Shown here one piece after another: positions 1 through 7,642 of a stretch of 17,070 bases of DNA (within the stretch, counting starts at the first letter, position 1; every line of letters starts with the position of its first letter). A program made the position numbers and the translations under genes. The DNA is from Robiginitomaculum sp. (GTDB lineage Bacteria; Pseudomonadota; Alphaproteobacteria; Caulobacterales; Maricaulaceae). The stretch is taken from assembly GCA_021647805.1 (NCBI GenBank), contig JAKITZ010000021.1, forward strand, positions 1 to 17,070, given 5' to 3'. A model generated the notes under the pieces. That model was not told the origin of the DNA. It ran no database searches and saw only the letters and a program-made list of their open reading frames with translations.

Positions 1-662
1 ACCGGCAAAACTTGATCCTCAGCACCTTCAATATCAATTTTCATTGCATCTGCACCGATCATATCATGGCTGGACAATATTTCTGCCAAGCTAAATGTTT
101 GCACTTCAAATATCTCGTCTGGCTTATCACCAGAACGTAAAGAAAACCCCGATGCTCCGCGATTACTGGTTGAAATAGACATCTTCGCCATGCCTTTTTT
201 GTCAGCAACAGCACAATCAACATGGGTGATATTACAATTAGGATTTACCGCCAAATTAAACTTCAGACGCTGTTTAATTATCGGTTGCGGCTCAATAGCC
301 AGCACCCTTGCTTGCTTGCCGGCGTTGGCCGCAACAAATAAAGAATAAAGGCCAACATTAGCTCCAACATCTATAAACCTGAAATCCTTGTGCAGTCTTT
401 CCAGTAAAATTTGCCGCTCTTGGACATCAAAATTAATCCGCGAAAGTAAAGCGCGCTTTTCACATAAGTTATCACCGGGGTATAATCGAAACCTCACCCC
501 CCAAAACTCAACATCTAATGGGTCATTAAAACCATTAAGCAACAATTTACGGCACGAGGTACCAAGCAGACTCTTTGGGTTGTTATTGCTTTGCTTGATA
601 GCAAAGTTTTGGATCCAGTTAGGGGCATGCACCCCCCATTGTAGTTTTGTTGTAGTGTTCAT
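1..662 (-). CDS. FkbM family SAM-dependent methyltransferase, 3' end cut by the window edge
   Basis: Reading the minus strand from the ATG at 662 gives 220 codons with no stop before the window edge. A SAM-binding motif I (FIDVGANVG) lies at residues 96-104, an acidic AIEP strand end at about 122-125, and the FkbM hallmark KIDIEGAE at 208-215. FkbM-domain enzymes O-methylate diverse substrates, often sugars of polysaccharides or glycolipids. The substrate here cannot be told. There is no signal peptide, so it is probably cytoplasmic. The ribosome site is weak (GGAT about nine bases upstream). The gene begins 26 bp after the btuD stop with no hairpin between, so it may be read from the B12 operon transcript, although its function does not obviously belong there. 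The family call is secure. The C-terminal end is missing. Confidence 0.88.
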   Translation of the reverse strand, partial: MNTTTKLQWGVHAPNWIQNFAIKQSNNNPKSLLGTSCRKLLLNGFNDPLDVEFWGVRFRLYPGDNLCEKRALLSRINFDVQERQILLERLHKDFRFIDVGANVGLYSLFVAANAGKQARVLAIEPQPIIKQRLKFNLAVNPNCNITHVDCAVADKKGMAKMSISTSNRGASGFSLRSGDKPDEIFEVQTFSLAEILSSHDMIGADAMKIDIEGAEDQVLP

Positions 663-688
663 TTTTTATCCAAAATTTAATTTTACCA

Positions 689-1420
689 TTACAACACCAA
701 ATAACCATTGGCGGCAAATGCCAAATTAAATGCTGTTTCACATTCTTTTGAGGTTAAAACTTTTTCTGACTTTCCTGTGGCTGTAACCTGTCCATTATCC
801 AGCAAAATTAAATTTGTCGCGAAACGTGCAGCCAACGGTATGTCATGCATAACGCAAAGCACGGTTTTACCTTTGTCACCTTCGGCGGCTAATATCTTCA
901 TCATCGATAATTGTTGCGCTGGATCCAAAGCTGCCGTTGGCTCATCAATTAACAACAAATCAGCCTGCACCGCCAACGCTCGCGCCAACAACACCCTTGC
1001 CCGTTCACCGCCGGAAAGTTGATCCATGGATCTTTTGGCAAATTGTAAAACATTACAATCAGCCATAGCTTGCTCAATCACGCTCTTTGTTTGCTGCCTA
1101 TTTTCGCGAACATTACTTCGAGCCAAAGACACCAGATTTTTAACTAATAACGGCCAATGCACTTTCGGGTGTTGCGCTAGATAGCTGATTATATTCGCTC
1201 GATCGCTTTGCTTCATAACCAACAAGTTATTTTTCTCGAATAATATTTTCCCCTTTATTGCCGGTAGTAGTCCGGCAAGTACCCGAAGCAAGCTGGTTTT
1301 GCCGGATCCATTGGCGCCGATAATGACATTTAAACCCGGATTGATGTTAAGGTTGACATTATCTAAAATTCTAAACGAACCAAGCTTGGCAGACAGCTCA
1401 GTAATTTCTAAAGTATTCAT
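689..1420 (-). CDS. btuD: Vitamin B12 ABC transporter ATP-binding protein BtuD
   Basis: This is the ATPase subunit that energises corrinoid import through BtuC. All ABC motifs are visible in the 243-residue product: Walker A GANGSGKT (35-42), Q-loop Gln83, signature LSGGE (135-139), Walker B DLLLIDE (154-160) and switch His192. I chose the ATG at 1420 over the longer frame from 1444 for two reasons: AGGAG lies at the right distance upstream, and this ATG overlaps the btuC stop as ATGA, which is typical of translational coupling. The length fits the BtuD/FecE/HmuV group. By sequence alone it could equally serve a haem or siderophore importer. The B12 assignment rests on the riboswitch and BtuB at the head of the operon. 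Confidence 0.9.
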   Translation of the reverse strand: MNTLEITELSAKLGSFRILDNVNLNINPGLNVIIGANGSGKTSLLRVLAGLLPAIKGKILFEKNNLLVMKQSDRANIISYLAQHPKVHWPLLVKNLVSLARSNVRENRQQTKSVIEQAMADCNVLQFAKRSMDQLSGGERARVLLARALAVQADLLLIDEPTAALDPAQQLSMMKILAAEGDKGKTVLCVMHDIPLAARFATNLILLDNGQVTATGKSEKVLTSKECETAFNLAFAANGYLVL

Positions 1421-2400
1421 ACCTGCTCCTTTTGGGTTTTCCAAACCAAGAACAAGAACAATGGCGCACCAAGCAACGCAGTTACCACTCCTAGATAAAG
1501 AGGAGTTCCGGGGCCGCTAAGTAATCGCGAAGCCATGTCCGCAAACAATAATAAAATGCCACCAACCAAAGCCGATGGAAGCAATGTGCGTGATGGTAAA
1601 AACTTAACAAAAGGTCTTACAATATGCGGTGCGGCTAATCCTACAAACCCAACGGCTCCGGCACTGGCAACGCCAACACCAACACATAACATAGAACCAA
1701 TTACTACCCATTTGCCGGTGCTTGAAACCGAACGCCCGGCACTGGCCGCTGTGTCCTCGCCAAGACTTAACAAATCCAGCCCTGATCCAGCACGGGATAA
1801 TATTAATATTCCAAATAATATTAAAGGTGCGGCCAGCATCACATCAGACAAGGAACGATCAGCAACCGAGCCCATCAACCAATACGCAATTTCCGAAAGC
1901 GCCCACGGGTTTGGTGATAAATTCATCAATAATGCCGTGGCGGCTGTGGCCATTGCCGACATGGCAACCCCGCCAAGGATCAAGCCGGTGGCAGAAGCTC
2001 GAACAAAAGCCAGCAACAGCAAAAATAACGCCGCTAATCCAGCCCCCAACATTGCTCCGGCAAACAGCGTCCACGGCAGAACACTAACCAAGCCTGTATA
2101 AATCACAAATGCAGCAAACAGGCTGGCCATTGAAGAAATGCCAACCACCGCCGGATCAGCCAGCGGGTTGCGTAATAGACCTTGTAAGGCCGCGCCGCTA
2201 GCCCCCAAGCCAGCCCCGACCAATATCGCCAACAAGGAACGCGGTAGGCGAATTTGCCAAATAATGATCTGGTTTATTTCATCGCCGCGCCCCATAATTC
2301 CGACAATCAAACTGCCAATCGGTATTTTCTGCGCCCCCAATGATAAAGAAACAAACAGCAATATTGCCAACGCAAATATCAATATAGCGATTAAGCGCAT
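1417..2400 (-). CDS. btuC: Vitamin B12 ABC transporter permease BtuC (FecCD family)
   Basis: This is a very hydrophobic protein of about 327 residues, the usual length for FecCD-family permeases, with roughly ten membrane spans expected in the inner membrane. The family hallmark is clear: RLPR at about residues 51-54 followed by a glycine-rich helix and GLLRNPLADP (about 75-84). Another conserved stretch, GAVGFVGLAAPHIVR, lies in the last third. It would form the dimeric translocation pore that receives corrinoid from BtuF and couples to BtuD. A GTG at 2403 directly precedes the ATG at 2400; neither has a strong ribosome site, so the start is uncertain by one codon. It follows btuF by about 40 bp and overlaps btuD by four bases. 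The family is certain and the substrate is inferred from the operon. Confidence 0.9.
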   Translation of the reverse strand: MRLIAILIFALAILLFVSLSLGAQKIPIGSLIVGIMGRGDEINQIIIWQIRLPRSLLAILVGAGLGASGAALQGLLRNPLADPAVVGISSMASLFAAFVIYTGLVSVLPWTLFAGAMLGAGLAALFLLLLAFVRASATGLILGGVAMSAMATAATALLMNLSPNPWALSEIAYWLMGSVADRSLSDVMLAAPLILFGILILSRAGSGLDLLSLGEDTAASAGRSVSSTGKWVVIGSMLCVGVGVASAGAVGFVGLAAPHIVRPFVKFLPSRTLLPSALVGGILLLFADMASRLLSGPGTPLYLGVVTALLGAPLFLFLVWKTQKEQV

Positions 2401-2440
2401 CACTTTTCTGTACCATCCATCAACTTATCCAAAAACAATC

Positions 2441-3361
2441 TTAGTCGTTGCATTTGCTTGCCCCAAAATCGCATACACTTTTGCTGGCAAATTCTCCGTG
2501 CCCACTTTTTGAGTCGATGGAGTATCGTTGATCCAGTGCATCAGCGATTTGTTCTGCGGCTGTAATTAGTAACGGCCCGCCACAAACCCACAAGCCACCG
2601 GAGATATGCTTTTGCGGTACTTTTTGTTGTAAGCCTTTCAAGATCGAATGATTAGCTCTAAATTGCAAAACACTGGGGCTGCCATCACGAAAAAAACTGC
2701 TAACTATTAGATCCGGCTGTTGCGTAGCCAGTAATTCCAACGGCACTCGTCCCCAGTTTTCAATTCCCAGTTCTGTGGCAAAATTCTTTGCACCAGCAGC
2801 TATAATTGCCGCGTCAATAAAAGTGCCGGAGCCGGCGGTTCCAAGTGTCGGGGTAAGGTATAATACTTTGGGCTGTTTGTGGCGGTTCTGTTTGCTAGCT
2901 TTCAAGTTTTGTAATCTGGTTTGCTGTGCCAAAATTACCGCCTTGGCTTGCTCTTGTTTATTTAGAAATTTCCCCAATTTTACCAAATTATCTTCAATGG
3001 CGGCAAAATCATTTGCTGGTGCTAATTGCATGGCCTTACTTCCACGTCGCTCAGCCAAGCTAGTTGTAGCAATATTGTCCCCAGAACCTAAAATAATTTT
3101 GGCCGGTGATAATGATAATAAAACTTCTTGGCTAGGCCACGCACCGGATAAGCTCCTTACGGCACCAGGCGCACGGGATAATTTGCTATTTGCCTGCCAT
3201 GACAAGGATTTGATTTGTTGTGGCGACACTAAAGCTAACACATAAGCGTCCGTACAAAGCGATGTTGAAACCACTTTGTCTTGCGCCATTGTCATTATCG
3301 GCCAAAAAAGACCGATAATGACAATCGAGAAGAACCTAAAACTGTGCAACCAAGCCGCCAT
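2441..3361 (-). CDS. btuF: Periplasmic cobalamin-binding protein BtuF-like
   Basis: This is a substrate-binding protein of the helical-backbone (BtuF/FhuD/TroA-like) class, 306 residues. It would carry corrinoid from BtuB to BtuC in the periplasm. A signal peptide is visible (MAAWLHSFRFF, a hydrophobic core, then TMA-Q near residues 23-26). The mature part starts VVSTSLCTDAYVLAL, the standard opening of these proteins, followed by LLSLSPAKIILG and a second lobe with PDLIVSS. I chose the ATG at 3361 because GGAAGG lies seven bases upstream and the signal peptide begins there. The longer frame to 3457 would place a non-secretory extension before it. The start overlaps the end of btuB by 26 bp, implying coupling. 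Specificity for B12 is inferred from the operon. Confidence 0.87.
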   Translation of the reverse strand: MAAWLHSFRFFSIVIIGLFWPIMTMAQDKVVSTSLCTDAYVLALVSPQQIKSLSWQANSKLSRAPGAVRSLSGAWPSQEVLLSLSPAKIILGSGDNIATTSLAERRGSKAMQLAPANDFAAIEDNLVKLGKFLNKQEQAKAVILAQQTRLQNLKASKQNRHKQPKVLYLTPTLGTAGSGTFIDAAIIAAGAKNFATELGIENWGRVPLELLATQQPDLIVSSFFRDGSPSVLQFRANHSILKGLQQKVPQKHISGGLWVCGGPLLITAAEQIADALDQRYSIDSKSGHGEFASKSVCDFGASKCND

Positions 3362-5201
3362 ATAACGCCCTTCCTTGCGAGGCATAGCCAAATACTTCTT
3401 GATAATTAGCATTGCCAAGGTTTTCACCACGCAAATAAATTGAAAAATTATCACCAACTTTCCGAGAAGCCTTAGCTCGTATCAAGGTATATGCAGCTAA
3501 TGTCACTGGTTGGAAACTGCCAAAATCAGTATCGCCCATGCTGCCATTATGATCGACACCAAGGCTAAGTTGCCAGCTTTCGCCTGGATCTTGCCAAAAC
3601 ACCGACAGGCTGGCTAAGAAATCCGGCCTTCGTATCTCTGGAATATTGTTTTCTTCTGCCGATAGAAAACTCATACTACCACTGGCAAAAATACTGCTTG
3701 TTAGCTGTAATTCCCCGGCCAGCTCTACCCCTTGCCGAGTACTGGCAAATGTACGGTTGCGAGCAGTTGCCGGAAACGCTCCAAAGTCGGTATAAATTTC
3801 ATTATTAAGTTCTGCGGTAAACAAGGTGATCGAGGCCGTTCCTTTGGCAAAATTTTGCTGCCAACCAAGCTCATATCCTGTTGATGTTTCTGCTTGCAAA
3901 TTTGGGTTGCCAACAAAAAATGCCGGAAAAAATCCGTATAATTCGAAAAACCCCGGGTTTTTAACTCCTTGCCCGGCGCTGCCAAGCAATTTGCCGCCAA
4001 TTTGCTCAAAACCCCATGCAAAGCCAGCTCGTAATGCATTGGTGTCTTCGAACAAGTCATTAAACTCATGACGCGCAGAAAGCGAGACTGTCAACGACCC
4101 GCTATTAGCCATATAGTCACCAGCAAGGGCATAAGAATTTGCCTGTTGCTTCTGATTTTGCAAAGCACCGGCACCGCCATAGTTTTGGTAAGTTTCAAAA
4201 CGACCCTCTAAAACTGCGGTTAAGCGATGCGAAACCTTACTATTTTCCCAGATGGCACTGGTTTGCCCGCCCAATCGCGTGCGCTGACCATTAGATGTTG
4301 AATTGCCGGAAATTGTACGACTGCTCAAAGAAGATAAATATATTTCGTTAAGCCAAGCTCCATCAAAACTTTCGCCCTTAATTGCCAGTCTCGCCATTGT
4401 TAGTTCATTATCTAGCTGGCTATCTGTGTCATTTAACCGACCATCAAAATCTGTATCAGTATCGAATTCGGATGTTGCATTTTGAGTTCTAGCGCGAAAC
4501 TGTAATTTCCAGTTTTGATTTAAAGGTAAATCAGCACCGGCAAAAACTTGTCTTTGATTAAACCCGTCACGCTCACCAGAATTTCCTGAAACATCATAAC
4601 CTGCTGTTTGTAAACCAGAAGCTTGCAGCCATATTTTACGCTCACCCTTAACGCTTGAAACATACGCCGAACCGGAATAGCTATCCAAAGACCCAGCTTC
4701 TATACGAGCCTTTAATTGGTCGCCTTGCCCCATTGGTTCTGTTAAAATATTGATCACCCCGCCAATCGCATCAGTACCCCAAAGAGCCGATTGCTCGCCG
4801 CGCAACACCTCAATCTTTGTAATTCCAGAGCTAGTCGCCGCAGAAAAACCAAAACTACCTGAAAACGGATCGCTGGCTTCCATGCCATCAATAAACACCA
4901 ACACCTGATTGGCTTCGGAACCTCTTAGGCGTATTTGAGTTAATGCACCGGCTGGCCCTGAGCGATTCACCGCCAAAGATGGTACCCGGCGCAAAGCATC
5001 GGCAACAAACTCATCACCTCTGGCCAGTAATTCTTCTTCATCAATTATGGTTACAGTAGAGGTAATTTGGGAAGCCGGAATTGGTATTCTTGAGCCAATA
5101 ACTACAATCGGCTCTTCTAATTCCTCTACTTCATTGGCAAAAACAAATGTCGAAAATAGACTTGCCGGTATAATGGCAAGGTTTAAAAAATTAAATTTCA
5201 T
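3336..5201 (-). CDS. btuB: TonB-dependent outer-membrane receptor for vitamin B12, BtuB
   Basis: This is an outer-membrane gated beta-barrel that takes up corrinoids using TonB energy, 621 residues, close to the size of E. coli BtuB. It has a signal peptide (about residues 1-22, ending FVFA-NE) and a TonB-box-like segment EEPIVVIGSR (29-38). A plug domain contains the typical VADALRRVPSLAV, IRLRGSEANQVLVFIDG and GTDAIGGVINI elements. A long barrel of alternating strands follows and ends in a C-terminal phenylalanine, as barrel assembly requires. The ATG at 5201 is supported by GGAG seven bases upstream and by the signal peptide. An upstream in-frame ATG at 5252 would spoil the signal. The gene follows a cobalamin riboswitch, which makes the B12 substrate assignment strong. 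Confidence 0.93.
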   Translation of the reverse strand: MKFNFLNLAIIPASLFSTFVFANEVEELEEPIVVIGSRIPIPASQITSTVTIIDEEELLARGDEFVADALRRVPSLAVNRSGPAGALTQIRLRGSEANQVLVFIDGMEASDPFSGSFGFSAATSSGITKIEVLRGEQSALWGTDAIGGVINILTEPMGQGDQLKARIEAGSLDSYSGSAYVSSVKGERKIWLQASGLQTAGYDVSGNSGERDGFNQRQVFAGADLPLNQNWKLQFRARTQNATSEFDTDTDFDGRLNDTDSQLDNELTMARLAIKGESFDGAWLNEIYLSSLSSRTISGNSTSNGQRTRLGGQTSAIWENSKVSHRLTAVLEGRFETYQNYGGAGALQNQKQQANSYALAGDYMANSGSLTVSLSARHEFNDLFEDTNALRAGFAWGFEQIGGKLLGSAGQGVKNPGFFELYGFFPAFFVGNPNLQAETSTGYELGWQQNFAKGTASITLFTAELNNEIYTDFGAFPATARNRTFASTRQGVELAGELQLTSSIFASGSMSFLSAEENNIPEIRRPDFLASLSVFWQDPGESWQLSLGVDHNGSMGDTDFGSFQPVTLAAYTLIRAKASRKVGDNFSIYLRGENLGNANYQEVFGYASQGRALYGGLVAQF

Positions 5202-5285
5202 CGTCAGACTCCATGACAAAATCCAGCGCAGAAACTCATTCCACGCCAGCACAAAAAGATTTCGTCACGAACGGCAATTCACCCG

Positions 5286-5317
5286 CGCCTTGCTGATCTG
5301 ACCCCGGATCATAGGCG
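5286..5317 (-). promoter_or_regulatory. Possible expression-platform hairpin of the cobalamin riboswitch
   Basis: Just downstream of the aptamer the RNA can fold CGCCT (5317-5313) with AGGCG (5290-5286), and within it GATC with GATC around a CGGGGTCA loop. No run of U follows, so it is not a classical terminator. Control could be at translation or through an antiterminator. It is a plausible part of the switch, inferred from position only. Confidence 0.35.
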
Positions 5318-5321
5318 GACG

Positions 5322-5506
5322 AGTGTCGGCAGGTCTTCCGACTCACGGATCAAAGCTATTGACACCCCTTCCCGATACATAGGCATCAGTGGTAATGGCG
5401 TCACAGCTAACCGCTTACGGCTGCGGGCACAGTTGCGGAATTGAAAAATTCTCACCGCATTCCCTGTTGTCATGTTGCGGGCAAGCCCAACAACAAACCG
5501 ACTTCA
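5322..5506 (-). ncRNA. Cobalamin (AdoCbl-type) riboswitch in the btuB leader
   Basis: On the minus strand this leader carries the conserved cobalamin aptamer pieces in the right order. GGGAATGCGGTGAG comes first (about 5464-5451), then TTCCGCAACTGTGCCCGC and CGTAAGCGG (to about 5411), then the B12-box region with ACCACTG (5393-5387), then GGGAAGGGGTGTC, and finally GAAGACCTGCCGACAC (5338-5323). The closing arms GTCGG (5502-5498) and CCGAC (5329-5325) can pair. It should repress btuBFCD when corrinoid is plentiful. The ends given are approximate. The family assignment rests on several conserved blocks, not a single motif. Confidence 0.95.
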
Positions 5507-5508
5507 AC

Positions 5509-5537
5509 TTGGTATGATCTAGTTGCGAGAGGGTCAA
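5509..5537 (-). promoter_or_regulatory. Candidate sigma-70-type promoter for the B12 operon
   Basis: On the minus strand TTGACC (5537-5532) is followed, after 17 bases, by TACCAA (5514-5509), just upstream of the riboswitch aptamer. The -35 matches well, the -10 poorly. Its position fits a promoter that starts transcription at the aptamer edge. Read-through from the glycosyltransferase gene ending at 5563 is the alternative. Confidence 0.35.
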
Positions 5538-5562
5538 GCTTATTGCGATAATTTTTTGGAGT

Positions 5563-6372
5563 TTATGGTTTTTCAATAGAATTTTGTTTGCGCTCATTTT
5601 GCCAACGCCACCAAAGCAGAAATATCTTTGGCCCGGTTACCAAATAACGCCGCCACATGCGAGTTGGCTCACTAAGCAGTCTATGCAACCATTCAAGTCG
5701 GCTTTGTTGCATCCATTTTGGAGCTCTGGAGACTTTACCGGCTAAAAAGTCAAGGCTAGCGCCAACACAAAGCCCAACACCTTGACAATCGCCACGGCGT
5801 AAAGCTGCTTTGGCGACCATTTCTTGTTGCGGCGAGCCAACGCATATAAAGGTAAATCTGGCCGGGTTACTGGCAATAAAGTCAGCGCACTGTTGCACCG
5901 CACCAAGATTTTCTCGTAAACCCATTGGCGGTTCATACCATCTGACATCAGTTAAGCCATAACGAGCTGTCACCGCATCAATAACAGAGGCGCTAGCGCC
6001 AATAACTGTTATTGTTTCATCTGGGTTTATGCTGTTTTCAAACAAATATTCGGTAAGGTCAGAACCGGGAGTTACCTCCAGATTTTCACCGGAAAGCTTG
6101 GCAATTAGTTCTAATATTCTTGAATCACAAACCGTAAGCCAGGCGTCTTGGTATATTGACTTTATCCATTTCGGTTCTTTTTGCATCCGCACTAAATGAT
6201 CGACATTTGGGGTTACTACAAAACGAAATTCGGCTTGCGGGTCGCGCTCGGAAATTCTCTCAACTGTCTGATCAAAATTAACCAGATCAAACGAGCTGTT
6301 GATAAACCACAGGTGTCGTGAGCGCTTGCGGCGATCGCCACCAGACTCGATATTATAAAGTGCTTCACTCAT
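5563..6372 (-). CDS. WecG/TagA/CpsF family glycosyltransferase
   Basis: Members of this family (GT26) transfer a sugar such as ManNAcA or ManNAc to a lipid-linked intermediate during synthesis of surface polysaccharides. The 269-residue product has TPNVDHL (54-60), an Asp at 83 in the position of the family's catalytic acidic residue, GSDLT (103-107), the nucleotide-site loop CVGSPQQE (177-184) and GASLDFLAGKVSRAP (204-218). The basic C-terminal segment SRLEWLHRLLSEPTR (224-238) is typical of the family's membrane-association region. The usual Asp-Gly after the hydrophobic strand is Asp-Ser here (83-84). AAGAAGAG precedes the ATG. It lies between pspF and the B12 leader on the same strand, with no other polysaccharide gene beside it, so the actual pathway is unknown. 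Confidence 0.85.
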   Translation of the reverse strand: MSEALYNIESGGDRRKRSRHLWFINSSFDLVNFDQTVERISERDPQAEFRFVVTPNVDHLVRMQKEPKWIKSIYQDAWLTVCDSRILELIAKLSGENLEVTPGSDLTEYLFENSINPDETITVIGASASVIDAVTARYGLTDVRWYEPPMGLRENLGAVQQCADFIASNPARFTFICVGSPQQEMVAKAALRRGDCQGVGLCVGASLDFLAGKVSRAPKWMQQSRLEWLHRLLSEPTRMWRRYLVTGPKIFLLWWRWQNERKQNSIEKP

Positions 6373-6460
6373 TATATTTGCTCTTCTTATTTCAAGAGTT
6401 CTTTTTATTTGAGCTAGCTATAGCAGGCCTAGGTTAACAAGCGGTTTTGTAATGGTAAAA

Positions 6461-7513
6461 TTATCCGGTGTTGGTTTTGCGCTTGCCGAGCAATTTGTGT
6501 TTTTGCAAATAATGCCGCATCTGGTCATAAGATAATCCAAGCGAGCGGGCGGCATTAGCGCAATGTTGCTGCTGATCTTCCATTGCCCGGCGCAACAAAG
6601 CTCGCTCAAAATTCAATACCTGCTCAATGTATGGTTTGCCGGTTTGCGGCTCTGGCAATTTTGCGCTTTGTTTTGGTATCGCCGATTCTGTGTTTTCTTT
6701 TAGCGGGGCTTGCACCCGCCAAGGTGATGCAAATGGATCAAGCTTTATTTCATCAACAAATACTTTATCGACATTGTTTTTGCTGGAGCTGTGGTGAGTG
6801 TTGCGTTCAACAACATTTTTTAACTCTCTGACATTACCCGGCCAATTATGCTGCATCAAAACTTGCATGGCTTGCATTGAAAAGCCGGTAAATTGCTCGC
6901 CGCCCAACTCGCGAACCATATTTTGCGCAAAATGCTGAGCCAATATTGGAATATCCTCCCACCTTGCCCGTAATGGCGGCAATGTCACCACTTCAAACGC
7001 CAATCGATCTAACAAGTCCGCTCTGAACAAACCTTTTTTAACCTGATCTTGTAAATCAAGGTTAGTTGCGCCAATAAGCCTAACATCACAGCTCAAGGTT
7101 TTGTCTCCACCAACCCGCTCAAATTCACCATATTCGACAATACGCAAGATTTTTTCTTGCACTCGCATTGAGGCACTGGCTACTTCATCAAGAAACAAAG
7201 TTCCTTTGTCTGCTCGCTCAAAACGGCCAATATGTCGTTTGGTGGCGCCGGTAAATGCCCCGGCCTCATGGCCAAACAATTCGGATTCAAGCAAACTGTC
7301 CGAAAGCGCAGCGCAATTTACCGTCACATAATCCTCTGACCAACGCCCGGATAGAAAATGCACCCTTGCCGCCATTAGCTCTTTGCCGGTACCGCGCTCG
7401 CCAATAATTAGCAAAGGCCGGTTTAGGTTTGCGACCTTTGAAACCTGATCAAGAGAGGCCAGAAATTCTACTGATTGGCCGATCAGCGGCGGTAATGTAC
7501 TTTCATTTAACAT
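6461..7513 (-). CDS. pspF: Phage shock operon activator PspF (sigma-54 enhancer-binding protein)
   Basis: PspF is an AAA+ ATPase that remodels sigma-54 RNA polymerase to open the psp promoter, and it is held inactive by PspA. The 350-residue product begins directly with the AAA+ domain, with no receiver or GAF domain, as PspF does. It shows Walker A GERGTGKE (38-45), the sigma-54 contact loop GAFTGA (85-90), Walker B GTLFLDE (104-110), RADLLDRL (164-171) and WPGNVREL (224-231). A C-terminal Fis-type helix-turn-helix spans about 318-340. The ATG at 7513 is preferred over the in-frame ATG at 7528 because homologues begin close to the AAA+ domain, but neither has a clear ribosome site. It is divergent from the psp operon and shares its control region. 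E. coli PspF is slightly shorter; the extra length is a linker at about 262-295. Confidence 0.93.
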   Translation of the reverse strand: MLNESTLPPLIGQSVEFLASLDQVSKVANLNRPLLIIGERGTGKELMAARVHFLSGRWSEDYVTVNCAALSDSLLESELFGHEAGAFTGATKRHIGRFERADKGTLFLDEVASASMRVQEKILRIVEYGEFERVGGDKTLSCDVRLIGATNLDLQDQVKKGLFRADLLDRLAFEVVTLPPLRARWEDIPILAQHFAQNMVRELGGEQFTGFSMQAMQVLMQHNWPGNVRELKNVVERNTHHSSSKNNVDKVFVDEIKLDPFASPWRVQAPLKENTESAIPKQSAKLPEPQTGKPYIEQVLNFERALLRRAMEDQQQHCANAARSLGLSYDQMRHYLQKHKLLGKRKTNTG

Positions 7514-7528
7514 GGTGAATATCACCAT
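7512..7528. promoter_or_regulatory. Perfect palindrome at the pspF start codon
   Basis: ATGGTGAATATCACCAT is a perfect 7-bp inverted repeat around a 3-base centre. It spans both possible ATG codons of pspF. It could be an operator, or an mRNA hairpin that hides the start. Its role is inferred from symmetry and position only. Confidence 0.35.
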
Positions 7529-7581
7529 ATTTGCTAGTGAAATTCAAGTTAAACCTGTGAAAACAACAGAATATTCAACGC

Positions 7582-7610
7582 GATATTTATAACAAAATCA
7601 ATTATGTCAA
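7582..7610 (-). promoter_or_regulatory. Candidate pspF promoter
   Basis: On the minus strand a perfect -35 TTGACA (7610-7605) precedes an AT-rich stretch TATAAATAT (7591-7583). No hexamer at exactly 17 bases matches TATAAT well; the best reading is TAAATA at 15 bases or AATATC at 17. A constitutive sigma-70 promoter for pspF overlapping the upstream control region of the psp operon is the known arrangement in enterobacteria, which makes the position credible. Confidence 0.35.
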
Positions 7611-7642
7611 TAAAAACAAAGACTTGTGTCCGAAGGCAAAAC

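Noticed and set aside
388..729. Plus-strand frame of 113 codons at the left end
   Set aside because: It lies antisense to the FkbM gene, which has clear SAM-binding and KIDIEGAE motifs.
1535..2101. Long plus-strand frame of 188 codons
   Set aside because: It is antisense to btuC and rich in Ala, Pro, Asn and Thr, as expected from the reverse of a hydrophobic permease gene. It has no ribosome site or domain.
3362..3457. N-terminal extension of BtuF starting at 3457
   Set aside because: It overlaps the btuB coding end by a further 96 bp and precedes a complete signal peptide that has its own ribosome site.
5202..5252. N-terminal extension of BtuB starting at 5252
   Set aside because: It would put a tryptophan-rich prefix before an intact signal peptide. 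The ATG at 5201 has its own GGAG.
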